A stretch of DNA of 64,000 nt from Zygnema cylindricum. Taxonomy: Eukaryota > Streptophyta > Zygnematophyceae > Zygnematales > Zygnemataceae. The translations under genes were made by a program, and so were the position numbers. Below are positions 1 through 11,737 of the stretch, piece by piece. The notes under the pieces were generated by a model. That model was not told where the DNA came from, made no database searches, and worked only from the letters and a program-made list of their open reading frames with translations. The stretch covers positions 102,989-166,988 of the forward strand of contig JBBHKE010003030.1 in assembly GCA_037447655.1 (NCBI GenBank), given 5' to 3'. The first letter of the stretch is position 1. Each line of letters starts with the position of its first letter.

Positions 1-1319
1 GGATAGAAAAAGAGCTGAGGCGGTCTGCCTCTAACTCCCCTCTCCAAGCCCCCACACTTGTTGTAGTCACTGAAGGCTGGAAAGGGAGCTAGAGCCATGG
101 CTACCTAAACCCTTTAGAGAAGACAGGGGGTGGATTAGATAGATTTACCAAAAGGTACTTAACGGACCCAGGAATTGATCCTGGTACCTACCGTCCGTCA
201 AGTCACCGTAGCCGTTAGCTTTAACCGTTAAGTCTAGAACTAGTGTTATGATATATAGGGTTTGATAGATATATATATATATATATATATTGTTACTTGT
301 AGATTAATTCGTTTAACGAGAAATAGATACTTAGTACATAGATACAGTTTAATTTAGTGCGGAGTACGGTACGGGGATGTAACGGATACCGCGCATTTGT
401 TTCGCTATCGAAATAAATACCACGCACCAATTTTTGACGGCTAAAATTGAATGCCGGTTTAAATCAGATGGCCGCGATAAATGACGAGATCGCGGAATAG
501 GTATTTTTGGCGTTTGTGGACGTCACCACTCTGAATGACACGTGGCGACATTGTACAAGTTGCGGAATCTCGGGAAAGGAATACAACAAATCCGAATGTG
601 ACAAATGTCACATTATAACATCATCGTACAATGTCCGTACGTACTTCGACACCTGTGCTTTCTATACGGTACCGTTTTTCTGACGTGGCATGACCTGGCG
701 CCACGTGGAGGGATAAGATTTGGAAGCAAGAATTTCGGGGATTATAAGAGCGAATCCGGATAGGACATGTGTTAACTTTTTAGCCATGTCGTACGATGGC
801 CGTACAAAAGGTACACCGGCATATGTACCTTTATCTACTATACAGTAATTTGATTGTTCCGTACCTTAATACCAGAGGTTTTAGAGAGGGGATTAGGATT
901 TAGAATATTTCTGGTAGGTAGCTGCCTCTTCAATGAGCACCTTAAATAAATGGCAAACTTTGGCCAGCCATAACTATCAATTCAGTAGACCAATTTCAGT
1001 GATTCTTGTTGCTTGGGACTCACGGGAGTCTAAGCTAAACAGTGGTGTAGTTGGTGAGACTAGTTGCCTACCAAGGTGGCTGCATTTCTAAGGGAAAGTC
1101 AAAGTGTGTGAATGTGTCCAACACTCATATTCTAACTTTACATTCTGTGGTGGAACTAAGCACACAGAAAGTCTTACTTCACAGAGGTGAAGCTGTAATA
1201 GGGTTTTGATTGTCAAAGGGTCAATCATTTGGGTTTGTATTACCTAGGAGTCAACACTATGTAGATTAGCTTCTTTTGATATGCGAATTCTGTGTGGCAA
1301 TGGAGCCCATAGAATTTCA
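1..1319 (+). repeat. 5' LTR of copia element A (family alpha), cut by the window edge
   Basis: Left-truncated LTR ending in AGAATTTCA at 1319. It aligns along its length with the other family-alpha LTRs (3912-5097, 21767-23095, 58239-59291) and shares the blocks TTTTCTAGGTCT, GAGCTAGAGCCATGGCT and GCCATGTCGTACGATGG. A gag start, ATGGAGCCC, lies 20 bases before the LTR end. It holds a (TA)n run near 265-290 and an antisense tRNA-like segment at 168-236. It is joined directly to reverse transcriptase sequence with no primer site, gag, protease or integrase between. Confidence 0.8.
168..236 (-). other. tRNA-like segment in LTR A, antisense to the element
   Basis: Read on the minus strand, the segment has a D-arm-like block (GACTTAACGGTTAAAGC) and, about 50 bases on, a T-arm-like block CCAGGATCAATTCCTGG with a 5-bp stem. 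This is the B-box position and spacing of a tRNA, but no acceptor stem is visible. The same antisense segment recurs in other alpha LTRs, so it is a family property. It may be a pol III promoter relic or an inert tRNA-derived insertion. Confidence 0.5.
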
Positions 1320-2311
1320 GCTTTTCTTTCGTAAATCTATAGATAAAATAAATAAGTTGAAATGGATCTAAAAGGTAGATTTGAGTTGAAGGATATGGGC
1401 GAAACAAGGTATATTTTAGGAATTTAGGTAGAGAGAGACATAGATAGAAAGATAATGAGATTAACTCAAAAGAAGGCCATTGGAAACATGTTAGAAAGAT
1501 TCCAAATGGACAAGGCTTATAGTTCTACCGCTCTAATGGAACTAATGAAGGGAAGTGAGGGGAGTGTGGAAGAGGGAGTTATAATTTTGGATAATGAGTT
1601 AAACCCTAACGAGAAAAGATTTATGTTGACAATTCCTTATAGACAAGTAGTGGGTTGCCTTATATATTTTATGAATTATACGTGGCCGGACATAGCTGCA
1701 GCTATAGGAGTACTAAGTAGGAGTCTAAATGCTCCCACTAAAAATGATTGGAAGGCAGCTAAGAGAGTCCTTAGATATTTGATAGGAATTAGGGATCTAT
1801 GGTTGCATTTGGGTGGGGAAAATAATGACATCACTACTTGGAGTGATGCCAGTTATGGTGATGCTCCGATGAGGAGATGCACTTCTGATATGTTTTATAT
1901 GTGGGTGATGGGGCTTGCTGTAGGAGTAGCAAGCAGCAAAAGTTCATTACTCAGTCCACTATGGAGGCTGAGTACATGGACTCTTACTTTGCAGTAAAAG
2001 AACTAATGTGGGTCAAGTCTTTGCTTGGTGAGCTTGGTCATTTTAAGAGTGGTGTCTAAAAAGTGTTTTGTGATAATCTAGCAGCCATTGCCATTTCGGC
2101 CAATCGTAAACACCATTTTAAAGCCAAACATATGGACATTAGACTTAGGTCGTTAGGGAGAAGGTAGAAGACAAAATAATCAGTTTAGAGTATAGACCAG
2201 ATAGTGAAAAGGTAGTAGATATGATGACAAAACTTGTGCTTTCCCCAAAGCTAATTTATTGTAGGAAGATGTGTGGTCTTAAATTGAAGAGGGAATAGAA
2301 AATAAGGGGAG
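1320..2311 (+). pseudogene. Copia element A: C-terminal RT and RNase H, broken
   Basis: The frame opens with LFFRKSIDKINKLK, the residues just after the YVDD motif in relatives, so the catalytic core and everything upstream are missing. A stop lies in ILGI*VERD near 1424. The main open stretch, 1455-1997, covers the RT connection (IPYRQVVGCLIYFMN) and the RNase H start (TTWSDASYGDAPMRRCTS). A frameshift follows near 1890. RNase H then resumes out of frame with MEAEYMDS and VFCDN, and ends near 2298. The polypurine tract AAAATAAGGGGAG precedes the 3' LTR. The element is a deletion derivative and not functional. Confidence 0.85.
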
Positions 2312-2695
2312 TGTTGAAATAAATGGTTCTTTTAGTATTTTCTAGGTCTAAACATGTAAAATGAAATGCAGAAAAGAAGCAGAGGCAGTCTGCCTCTAAC
2401 TCCTCTCTTTAGCTTCCACACTTGTCGCAATCAGAGAAGGTTAGAGAGGGAGCTAGAGCCATGACTGCATATGCTATATAGAGGATAGAGAGAGGTAGTA
2501 GATTTTGGTAGGTTTACCAAAATATACTTGATTAACCCAAGATTTGATCTTGGTACCTACTGTCGGGTAAGTCTACAATAGTCGATAACTTTATCGTATA
2601 GTCTACGATCAATGCTATCTTATATAGGGTTTCAAAAGTATTTAAAGACGTAGGTCTATATTAACTCATTTAATTGTGCGAATAGAGATGTAACA
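2312..2695 (+). repeat. 3' LTR of element A, truncated
   Basis: Starts with TGTTGAAATAAATGG directly after the polypurine tract. It follows the alpha consensus (TTTTCTAGGTCT, CAGTCTGCCTCTAACTC, antisense tRNA-like segment near 2537-2605) and then stops abruptly at 2695, where a second LTR begins with TGTTGAAATTTAAG. About two thirds of the LTR is missing. Confidence 0.75.
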
Positions 2696-3330
2696 TGTTG
2701 AAATTTAAGTATTTTCTAGGTCTAGAGATTGTAAAATAAAAGGCAAAGAGGAGACACTAACAGCTTGCCTCTTACTCTTCACTCAAGTCCCCACACTTGT
2801 CGCAGTCACTAAAGACTTGAAGAGGAGTTAGATCCATGGCTGCCTAGGCTGTCAAAAGAGGACAAGAAGTCAAATCTTGATAGAGTTATCTAAAAGGTTT
2901 GACGAACCCAGGATTTGATCCGGGTACCTGACGTCCGTCAAATTACCCGTTCGCTTTAATCTATAAGTCTAGGATTAGTGGTAGGATATGACCGGATTGA
3001 TAAATATTTATTTTTTTACACGTAGACTTTTTCATTTAACGGGAAATAGATACGTAATGCATAGATACAGTTTTGAATAGAACAATGTACGGTTTAATGT
3101 ATTATATGAAACATATACCGTGTATTTGTTTCGAACGCGAAACAAATACAGCGCGTATATCTTCAACGGCTATAGTTGTATCCGGTTTTGATCGGACGGC
3201 CACGATAGGCGCCCCGATCACGGAATATGTACTTTTGATGTTTACTCTCATCGCCACATCACTTGATACGTGGCGCGACAACGTTGGATTAGTGAACCGA
3301 CATCGCATATGTACGGTCCACTAGATAATG
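2696..3330 (+). repeat. Truncated family-alpha LTR
   Basis: A second LTR start immediately after 2695, with the alpha order of blocks: TTTTCTAGGTCT, the antisense tRNA-like segment with GGATTTGATCC at 2911-2921, then the CGAACGCGAAACAAATAC block near 3140. The alpha match fades around 3300-3330, where family-beta LTR sequence in the opposite orientation takes over. The exact breakpoint is not resolved. Confidence 0.65.
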
Positions 3331-3855
3331 TGTCATAAAAACAATGTGGTCCCTTAAAAATATCGGCGGACGTCGTCCGCCCTCCACGTGTACCTCGAAC
3401 AACTTGCCGAAATCAATTCGTACGATCCAAATCCTGTCCGTACCGAAATCACGTACTTCGTCATAAATGCGCCTTGTCGCATTTAAGGTACACGTCATTT
3501 TCGATAAATGCATGTCGCAATAAACGACAACTTAAAGTACACCTGTCAAATACGACGCTCCGTACCGGCGGCGTCCCATGTAATAAATTTCATCTATCGC
3601 ATTATGTTTCGTACGTGCGACGTACCATTTTATCTTCGTCGATTATCTCACGTCGGATTGCTTCGCAATCCGCCGTCCATTTCCTCTCACATTTCGCGCC
3701 ACTCAATTACTCCATTAATTTTACGTGTACATTTAATTCCCCAATCCATAAATCCTTTCGAACCTCCACAATATATCGCTTTAATGCGTACGCACGAAAC
3801 ATCGCGTACGCACGAAACGATGTGTTCGCACGAAACTAACTTTTCAAAAACAACA
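3331..3855 (-). repeat. Truncated family-beta LTR
   Basis: On the minus strand it starts TGTTGTTTTTGAAAAG at 3855 and follows the start of the LTR at 6143, including GTGGAGGTTCGAA, GGACGGCGGATTGCGAAGC and the GTACGTCGCACGTAC palindrome. It ends where the alpha LTR fragment begins. Open frames on both strands here are LTR shadows, not genes. The 56 bases from 3856 to 3911 match nothing else I recognise. Confidence 0.65.
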
Positions 3856-3911
3856 AATGGGACTATGTTCGACGCTTAGACGTCCTTGGGTGATACCACC
3901 TAGGTTATCCT

Positions 3912-5097
3912 TGTTGATATTTGAGTATTTTCTAGGTCTTTATAAGGATAGAAAAAGCGTAGAGGCAGTCTGCCTCTAACTCCCTTCTCCAAACCCCCAC
4001 ACTTGTTGTAGTCACTGAAGGCTGGAAAGGGAGCTAGAACGATGACTGCCTACGCTCTCCAAAGAGACAGGTGTTGATAAATAGTAGGTTTACTAAAATG
4101 GATATTGATGGATCCAGTATTTGATCTTGAAACCTACTGTCCGTCAAGATTCCGATAGCTGGTAGCTTTGTCCGTTAAGCTTAGGACTAGTGCTAGTACA
4201 TATGGGGTTTGATATGTATTTAAATATTTCGAAGTAGACTAGTTCACAAAACGCGAAATATAAACGTAGTGCATAGTTTCAGTTATAGATAGTGCAGAGT
4301 ACGGTTTTATATATTGTATAAAACGCATATCGCGTATTTGTTTCGAACGCGAAACAAATACCGCGCGGCTATTTTCAACGGCTAAATTTATAGCTGGATA
4401 TGATCGGACGGCCACGATAGGCGCCGCCATCGCGATGTATGTACTTTTGGCATTTTACGGCCATTGGCACGTCAAGTGACACGTGGCACGTCAACATTGG
4501 ATTGCGGCGACTCCGAAGATTACGGGAACAAATAGGGATATGACATGTGTCGACATTTCGACCATATTGTACGATGGTCGTACAGAAAGTACACCGACAC
4601 CTGTACTTTTCTGTATGGTAAAGTAAAGTGATTGGTGCCGTACGTCAGTAGATAGGGTCTTAGAGAAAGAATAGGACTTAGAATTTCTTGGGTAGGTAGT
4701 CGCCTCTCCCAGAGAGCATCTTGTATAAAAGGCAAAATTTGCCAGCCATAACTATTAATTATCTTGGCCATTTTAAGTGATTCATTTTGCTGCGGACTCA
4801 GGGGAATCCAGCCTACACAGGGGTGTAGTCGGTCAGAGTTTTTGTTTGCAAGGGTGGCTATATTTATAAGGGAAAGTCAAAGTGGGTGAATGTGTCTAAA
4901 ACTCATATTCTAACTTTGCATTCTGTGGTGGAACTGAGCACACAGAAAGTCTTATTTCATAGGGGTGAAGCTATAATGGGGTTTTGATTGTCAAGGGGTC
5001 AATCATTTGGGTTAATATGAAGTTGGAGTCGGCACTATCTAGATTAGCTTCTTTTGGATCTGCGATTTCTGTGGGCAATGGAGCACAAAGAGTTTCA
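3912..5097 (+). repeat. 5' LTR of copia element H (family alpha)
   Basis: A 1186-bp LTR running from TGTTGATATTTGAG to AAAGAGTTTCA, followed at once by a primer site. The antisense tRNA-like segment lies around 4109-4185. The gag ATG at 5078 is inside the LTR, 20 bases from its end. Confidence 0.8.
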
Positions 5098-6142
5098 GGT
5101 TATGGGCCCACCATCTATGGTGCCTATGTTCGATGGAACAGACTACACTTATTAAGAGTTTACGACGGAGGGAATTTCTTTTCGAAATGTACTTATGGGG
5201 AATTGTTTCGGGACGAGTGAGGTGTCCACCATCGGGCTTTCGAGGAACTCACTACGGAGAATCATCTGGGCTTCTCAAAAAACCAATCGTATTTTAGATG
5301 CAACGGAAGGTGAAGGGAAAAATATTGCCATGGAAAGGGAAAAAAGGGAGAAGGATAAAGGGACACCTATGGTGAGGGGAGTTATGCTCTCCGCCATAAC
5401 TCCACTTAGAGGGTTATAAGTAAAATTGAAGAAAATGATAATAAAATTTGGGAGTATAAAAACACTATAGCAAAACATCTTATACTTAGAAATGTGTCTA
5501 AGTCCAGAGCTATCACTCTTTTGAATCTAACCAAGTCTTCGGAAATTTGGGAAACACTACGTCAGATTTATAAGAGTGAGACTATTGAGAGGCAAAAATT
5601 AGTAAAACAAGAAATAGAGGCGTATGTTTATAAAGGCGGTAGCATGATAGAGTTTTGAAATGATACTGCTGCGTTACATGTTGAGCTTGCTAGTGCGGGA
5701 TATGTAGAATCTGGGGATAGGAAGTTTAGACACTCCTCATGAAACTCCCGTATGAGTACGAAAACATCATTTGTCGTATTTAGGCAATGGATTGCTCATC
5801 ATGGACTTGGAGCTTTACCATGGGGATAATTCTTGTAAGGGAAAGCACTTTGGAGCTTTGTAGGGGAAGTGACAGGGTGAATGCATTTACAGATGGTGGT
5901 GACGGGCGGAAGCGTAATGAGAGCAACTGCGATGACGAGCACAAGCGTGATGAGAGGAAGAAAGACAAAGGTAAACCATATCGGAACTTTGGTGGAAAGA
6001 GAGGGAGAGGAAAAGAAACGGGAGCTTTGAAAAACGGGGTTTGCTTCTTTTCTATGGAATCGGGATATTATATAGAGGAATGCCCTTGTTTGGAAGAACT
6101 TAGAAGTTGGAGTGTGGATGAGGAGGAAGAAGGGGAAGAGGG
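5078..6142 (+). pseudogene. Copia H gag, broken and cut by element C
   Basis: Starts MEHKEFQVMGPPSM, using the ATG inside the LTR, and meets a stop after MFDGTDYTY. The gag body continues in that frame (GNCFGTSEVS) and then in others. Near 5640 a block matches the element-G gag (GGSMIEF versus GGNILDFCNEL). From 5787, MGIILVRESTLEL matches VGMILVRENTIEI of G. A degenerate zinc knuckle around 6044-6080 has lost its second Cys (CFFS). Translation runs into the LTR of element C at 6143, and the rest of H is not in the window. Confidence 0.75.
5098..5112 (+). promoter_or_regulatory. Primer binding site of H, initiator tRNA-Met anticodon arm type
   Basis: GGTTATGGGCCCACC abuts the LTR end CA. It is the exact complement of the anticodon stem-loop of eukaryotic initiator tRNA-Met (GGTGGGCCCATAACC). 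Internal, half-tRNA priming of this kind is known for Drosophila copia and yeast Ty5. The same bases are read as gag codons Q-V-M-G-P. Confidence 0.85.
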
Positions 6143-7935
6143 TGTTGTTTTTGGAAGATTCAGTTTCGCACATGTGTGCGTGTATTTCGTGCGTACGTAA
6201 TTAGTTTTTTTATGTGGAGGTTCGAATGGATTTGCGGATTGGAGGTTTATTGTACGAGTAAAATTAATTGACTAATTTAGTGGCGCGGAATGCGTAAGTG
6301 AAATAGACGGCGGATCGCGAAGCGATCCGATGTAAAATATTCTGAAAAGTTAAAATAGTACGTCGCACGTACTAAATAGAATGCCACAGACGACAGCTAG
6401 GGAGAAGGTACAGTGAATCTTTTTTGGACAAGTATACCTTTATTTCGGCTGGCGGTATTTATGACGAAGTACGTGGGTACGGTACGGTTTGATTTGGATG
6501 AGTTGACGCCGTTTCGTCAACTGGACTTTCGGGCCACGTGGAGCAACATCAAGGGTGACAAAAAGAGTGACAAAAAGAGTGACGGACGGCGGACAAAGGC
6601 CGCCGTTGTTTTCAAGTAGTGGTGACGCGAAATCGCGTCAATCACACGATATTTATTTTTGGACGTCCCGGATGCTTTGACGAGATTCGCGAAGTCTTGC
6701 TGATTTATTCGCCATGACTCACCATAAGATTTTGTGTACCTGTAAATATTTGGAACAACATTGGTTTGCCTTATTTGTATTAAATAATTAGAGTTGATTA
6801 TGATGTTTATATGGCCAATTAGGGTTTCAGCAGTCTAATTTGTGTGTCGTATTTGCAGACAAGTGTACGCTTATGATTGCCTGACTTTCATGTGTACGCT
6901 AACGATTAGTTTATTCTTAATAGTAGGTTATCATGTTTAAATAGGAGATAATGATAGTTACGTTGGTTAGTTTGACATGTAGCGATTTGTTGACAACTCA
7001 TAAGTGTATATATAGATTTGAGCTTCATTAGGATAATCATCAATGCTTGTTAAGAAAAGTGGGAACCAAAGATGTAGTATTTTAGGGTTGTCGATTAGGT
7101 CATGCACTTTGAATGATATAATGATTATTTGATTATACTTTGATTATACTTTTGTTTATGTGTAATGCATTTGTTTGTTATTATTTATTTATGTTATTTT
7201 ATATATGTTTGATATGCATTGTTTATGCATTTGTCTTAGGGTTTGCTTATGTTGATTATTCCATCAAACCAGTTGTTGTATGTTAAATGGAGGATGCATT
7301 TCAAATGATTGTTCATTGGCCTAGCTTCGCTTAGCATTTTGCATAATAGTTTGGGTGGCTTCTGCGGTCTATTTTAGACCAAAGAACAACAGTTACAACA
7401 TTTTGTGTATGGTTCAATGTGTGTAAACATTTGAATAACATTAGTTTGTAGTTTAGTGTGATATAAAATAGTGTTCATTAATCAGGTTTTTAGAAAATTG
7501 TGATTAGGGTTTTTGAGGTACAATGACGTACGGGTAGGATGCTTTGTCGTTAGTCAGGATAAAAACCGTAGTAACGGTTACCCAAATTAGTGTAGATCAG
7601 TAGATACACACTGTGAGTATATAACTTAGGACTTAGCCAATTTTGTTGTATCCAGTTTTGGGAATATGATTTTCTAAGGGCAGTTTTTTTGGAAAATTCT
7701 AGACATCATATCTAATGGTTTACTTGGTCATTGGGGCTGCAGATTTAGGAATTGTCATTTTAATGTATTTTGTATCACTGTGGCATATTTGAAGCATATT
7801 GGTTGTTTGAATTATATTTTGTGTCAGTTCTAAGTTGGCTGTTGAGTAGGTACTTTGATCGTTCTTGTTGTTTTTCATGTCTACTTCCACTACTACTGCT
7901 GGTTCTCCGCCTGCAACGGTGGTTGTAGAATAACA
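6143..7935 (+). repeat. 5' LTR of copia element C (family beta), long
   Basis: Runs from TGTTGTTTTTGGAAG to GTAGAATAACA, followed by primer site GGTTATGGGCC (7936-7946). The left flank GAGGG (6138-6142) is the expected target-site copy; its partner was not found. At 1793 bp it is much longer than the beta LTRs of D (940 bp) and E (1002 bp), so unrecognised inserts are likely in 6.7-7.8 kb, which holds no coding signal. The gag ATG at 7877 lies 59 bases before the end. Confidence 0.7.
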
Positions 7936-8835
7936 GGTTATGGGCCTTTCGTCAAGAATTCCTATCTTCAATGGCCAAAAGTATGCGTACTAGGCGGCGA
8001 TGGTTGAATCGTCGTTTGAAACTGCTGACTTATTGGGGGTCTTGGATGGCTCCCTTGATGAAACAGATCCAACTTGGGCGAAGAGGAATTCAATGGCAAG
8101 AAACAATCTAATTCTTTGTATTTTAGAAAATTTGGTCATGTCTCGACTTAAAATGAAGAAGGCGAGGGAGATTTGGACATCCCTCAAATCCGCTTTTGAG
8201 AAAGTGAATGTTCAAGAGGAACTCTTGGTGGCTGGAAAAATTTGGGGATACAAATACACGGGGGGAACTATGGTTGAGTATTGTGACAATTTTTGCGCGC
8301 TCATTGATGCTCACTCTTCTGCTGGGGGGTCATTTCCTGAGTTTCAACAGGCAGCTTTGTTCATTAGAGGTTTCCCTAGTAGCATGAAGGGTGTGTTTGT
8401 TCAATTAAAGAGTCATGATAAAGCTAGCTGGTCATTTTAGTTAGCGTATAATTTTATATTGGAGGAAGAAACAAATACTAAACTCCTTGAGGGAGAAGGA
8501 AAGGTTGAAACAAATCAGTTTAATCAGAATAGGAATCAGTTTAACCAGAATCAGAATCAGTTTAATCGGAGGCAGAATAGGCCATCTACTACTACTTGTT
8601 TCTATTGTTCCGAGAAGGGTCATAAAACACAGGTACTGTCCTAAATTGAAGAAGGCTAACGAGACAGGTTTATACAAGCCAAGTTGGCAACAGAGTCAGT
8701 ATCACAGAGGTTTTTTTGGAAATCCTTCCTTGTGGGAATGCTCTTATTTCAGCTTTGCAACTGATGCAGATGAGTCTCTCAGCTTTAATGAGAAAGAAGA
8801 GACGGATTTATTTGCTATGGCGGCTGCCATAGAGG
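7877..8835 (+). pseudogene. Copia C gag with zinc knuckle, broken
   Basis: Begins MSTSTTTAGSPP inside the LTR, reads through a TAA where relatives have CAA (E-stop-Q), then the primer-site codons QVMG, then SSRIPIFNGQKYAY and another stop. The frame 8000-8440 is typical copia gag (VDGSLDETDPTW-type, ARNNLILCILENLVMSRL, AREIWTSLKSAFE, QQAALFIRGFP). After a stop at 8438 comes a Gln/Asn-rich linker with repeated FNQNQNQ. The zinc knuckle CFYCSEKGHKT then shifts frame before RYCP, giving CX2CX4HX4C across two frames. The tail ends at GGGTCCA, where element D is inserted. Confidence 0.85.
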
Positions 8836-8884
8836 GTCCATGTTGTCCATAGCCTCTTTCAGCCATGGATTACGGTGGGTGTTT

Positions 8885-10937
8885 CTTTAAAAGACATGCA
8901 TGTAATATAAGTTTTCCAAAGTTATGATTTCTCTAAATTCACATTCTTAAAAAAAAATGTCCTCCAGAAAATCATTTCTCTCGCTCTCTTATCTTGATCA
9001 CTTTCTGAGCATGTTTTCTTCTACCCTTGATCCTTTGAATATTACATCTTCTTTTTGTTTTCTTCATGATTTTTTGTCTTGTTTGAAAGTTTACATTTCT
9101 GTCACAATTTTCTACTTGTTTAATGTCAAAAATACTAGTTTTATGTTTCACCTTAATGTTTTTCTCCATAGATTTGCTACTCCCATCAACTTCATTCATC
9201 TGAGAAATTTTAATTTTGATTCTTCTTCTTTTCAGCTGCACTCTCTTAACTTTTGCCTATCTATTACATTTTTCACTCCCACAAACTTCTTTTCTCACTC
9301 CTGAAACTCTGAGACCTCCATAAGTCCTCAGAGTAGACAGCTTCCAAGAAGCCTCTAGGATAATCCTGACCCCTTTGTGTTCCAGCAAAAATAACTGCCA
9401 CCCTGGCAGACAAAAACCCTGACCACCTGCACCCCTGTGAAGGCAAGACTCCCCTGAGTCAGTAGCAAAAAGAATCTCTGAATTTGCTCCCCTGAGCAGT
9501 AAGTTATGGAGGGTCAAAGTTGACCTTTTGTACAGAAGCTCTCTGGGAGAGAGGGTCCTATCTTCTAATTTTTCTAAGTCCTATCTCTCTCACAGACTCT
9601 ATCTACTGATGTACGGAACCAATCATAATTGAGTTCCGTACGCAAAAGTACAGCCGCCGGTGTACTTTCAGTACGGACATTGTACGACATGGCCTAAATG
9701 TCGACACATGTCAAATCCGGATTCGGTGCCATAATCTCCGGAGATTCTACAATCCAACGGAATTTCGCCACGCGTCATCCGATGTGGCGATGGCCACAAA
9801 CCGCCGAAATCTTCCTCCGCGATCTCGGCGCTAATTCCGGCCGTCCGATTAAATTCAGATTTAATCGTAGCCGTAATAAATACATGCGCGGTATTTATTT
9901 CACTTCCGAAACAAATGCGCGGTATTGATTCGTAATCCGTACCGTCATCCGTACCGGATCTATGTATCCCGTAATCCGTAACAGTTAAATGAATTTATCG
10001 TACGTATACATCTTTAAATTATTATCAAACTATATAGTACCTAACACTAATCCTAGACTTAACGGCTAAGGCTACCGGCTACTTCCTATCTGCCGGCCGG
10101 TAGGTACAGTGATCAAATCCTGCCGCCGGCACATATCTTTTAGATAAATAAATAAACCCTAAAATAAAATTCCCGTAAACCTTAGGATAGCCAAGGTAGC
10201 CATGGCTCTAGCTTCCTCTCCAATGTCTCAGTGACTGCGACAAGTTTGAGAGTTGGAGAGAGAAGTTAGAGGTAGACTGCCTCGGCTTCTTTCTATTTCT
10301 ATTTAGACCTAGAAAATACTAATAAATCCATTAGTTTCTACAACTCCAATTTTCTGAACAGTTTTTCTTTGTTTTTCTTGTAGTTCACCAATTTTCACGG
10401 CCACCTTATTTCTAGTTTTTGCTTCTAAGTGTCCATCTCTTCCTTCAACTCCTCTTGCTTTAGTTAACAAACTTTCTTGTAAGCAATTTTCACTTACAAA
10501 TTTGTCATCTGATAAGGTCACAGAAATCGTGTCCTTCTCTCTTTCGTCCTTCACCATACTATCTTCGGTGACATAACTCCTTCCACCAGTTTCCACATTA
10601 TACACCTCATTCCTAATTCGAGTTTTCTTCATATCTTCGCCCGGTCCTTCTAGAAAAACTGGGTTTATTTTATTAGTCTTTATGTTTAAGTATTTTCGGT
10701 TTCCACTTCCAAGTGACCTTCACTTCCTCTAATTTCTCTTACTTCAAACAACTCTTCCTCCTGTAGCTCTTTGTTACTCACCAATATGACGTCTGGAAAA
10801 GGGACAGACACCAAATCCTTTTCTGTCACCTCCTCCTTTACTCCATTCCAAACACCACAGAAGGTCGGTAAATACATAAATTCGCCAACACACGGTGTAT
10901 GCCTTTTGTCATTTGTCGAGTCTTGTCTCTCACTCAC
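8885..10937 (-). pseudogene. Non-pol internal region of element D, unknown proteins (interrupted by a solo LTR)
   Basis: Downstream of gag, three lysine/glutamate-rich open stretches occur on the element strand: 10937-10686, 10632-10309 and 9241-8972. The first two share a repeated segment: VSNKELQEEEL...GSEGHLEVETEN and VSENCLQESLL...GRDGHLEAKTRN. They therefore look like duplicated units of one acidic, charged protein. Nothing resembles copia pol. The product is unrecognised. It could be a diverged structural protein, captured host sequence, or simply purine-rich DNA left open by chance. Confidence 0.35.
9302..10342 (-). repeat. Solo LTR (family alpha) with perfect target duplication
   Basis: A 1041-bp LTR flanked by ACTCC at 9297-9301 and 10343-10347. 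On the minus strand it runs TGTAGAAACTAATGG to CAGAGTTTCA, which fixes both LTR ends for the family. It keeps the internal gag start ATGGAGGTCTC 20 bases from its end and the antisense tRNA-like segment (10054-10132, B box GATCAAATCC). It arose by LTR-LTR recombination after insertion into element D. Confidence 0.9.
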
Positions 10938-10972
10938 GAAAGCACTTGATTCCTTTCTTGTTGGGGTTCAAA

Positions 10973-11737
10973 CTAGTGTGTTGTCCCATCCATCTCTAAA
11001 ATTCCCTGTAACACATACACTTTTATACGATGGACATACCCTGAAGGTATGTCCGAAATCATTACAGTAAAACAATTCTTTGGCAGATCTCCGAACTCAC
11101 TATTACCTTTAAATTTCTGAAACTGAGACTTAGATTCCTTTATATTCCTTTCACTTGATAAGACCTTTCTATTAGCCTCTTCATCTAGAATAACTTGTCT
11201 AGCTACAGTTATGCTCCAATCATTTTTATCAATTAAAGTCAATCGTTCTAGTGCACTCTTATATTCTTTAGGTAGACTTCTCATTAACAAGATAGCTTGT
11301 TGAGCAACTGTAAAGTTTCCTCCTGCCAAATCATTTTCTGCAAATAATACTTGTAAGTCAATACAGTGTTTCTCCATACTACCTCCTACATGCTTGTGTT
11401 CAACTATTTTGGTAACATTGCTAAGCCAATGATATAAAGACGTCTTTGTATACATACTTTCTAAGCACTTCCATAATTCAGCTTCCTTTTTAACACTTAG
11501 GTATGACATTACTAAATCTAGAGCCAAGGAGTTCTTAATAACCCTTAGACACTCATGATTTTTACTTTTCCATCCATTTGACGTTTCGGCCAAGGAACCG
11601 TCCACCACATCCATTAGTTCCATCATCTCGAAGTAGCTCTCGAGTGCACACTTCCAGTAGTGATATTTTGATCCATCAAATATAGGTAGCCATGGGTGTG
11701 GGCCCGTAACCTGCTGTCCATAGCCTCTTTCAGCCAT
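10973..11737 (-). CDS. Copia D Gag-like protein
   Basis: 254 codons open. Residues 1-13, MAERGYGQQVTGP, span the LTR end and primer site. Then come the gag signature PIFDGSKYHYW, VVDGSLAETSNGW, a helical capsid-like region with LWKCLESMYTK and QQAILLMRSLP, and WSITVARQVILDEE. The zinc knuckle starts at KNCF but a frameshift puts CNDFGH-type residues and the last Cys in another frame, so the reading frame ends in a short wrong tail. The start is the ATG in the 5' LTR, chosen because every relative has the same arrangement. Relatives normally continue into protease; this one does not. Confidence 0.75.
   Translation of the reverse strand: MAERGYGQQVTGPHPWLPIFDGSKYHYWKCALESYFEMMELMDVVDGSLAETSNGWKSKNHECLRVIKNSLALDLVMSYLSVKKEAELWKCLESMYTKTSLYHWLSNVTKIVEHKHVGGSMEKHCIDLQVLFAENDLAGGNFTVAQQAILLMRSLPKEYKSALERLTLIDKNDWSITVARQVILDEEANRKVLSSERNIKESKSQFQKFKGNSEFGDLPKNCFTVMISDIPSGYVHRIKVYVLQGILEMDGTTH
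11697..11711 (-). promoter_or_regulatory. Primer binding site of D
   Basis: On the minus strand GGTTACGGGCCCACA directly follows the LTR end GGACAGCA. It has two differences from the complement of the initiator tRNA-Met anticodon arm. It is also read as gag codons for V-T-G-P. Confidence 0.75.

Noticed and set aside
3073-3879. Overlapping open frames on both strands (60-123 codons)
   Set aside because: They lie in two LTR fragments of opposite orientation and have no gag or pol similarity.
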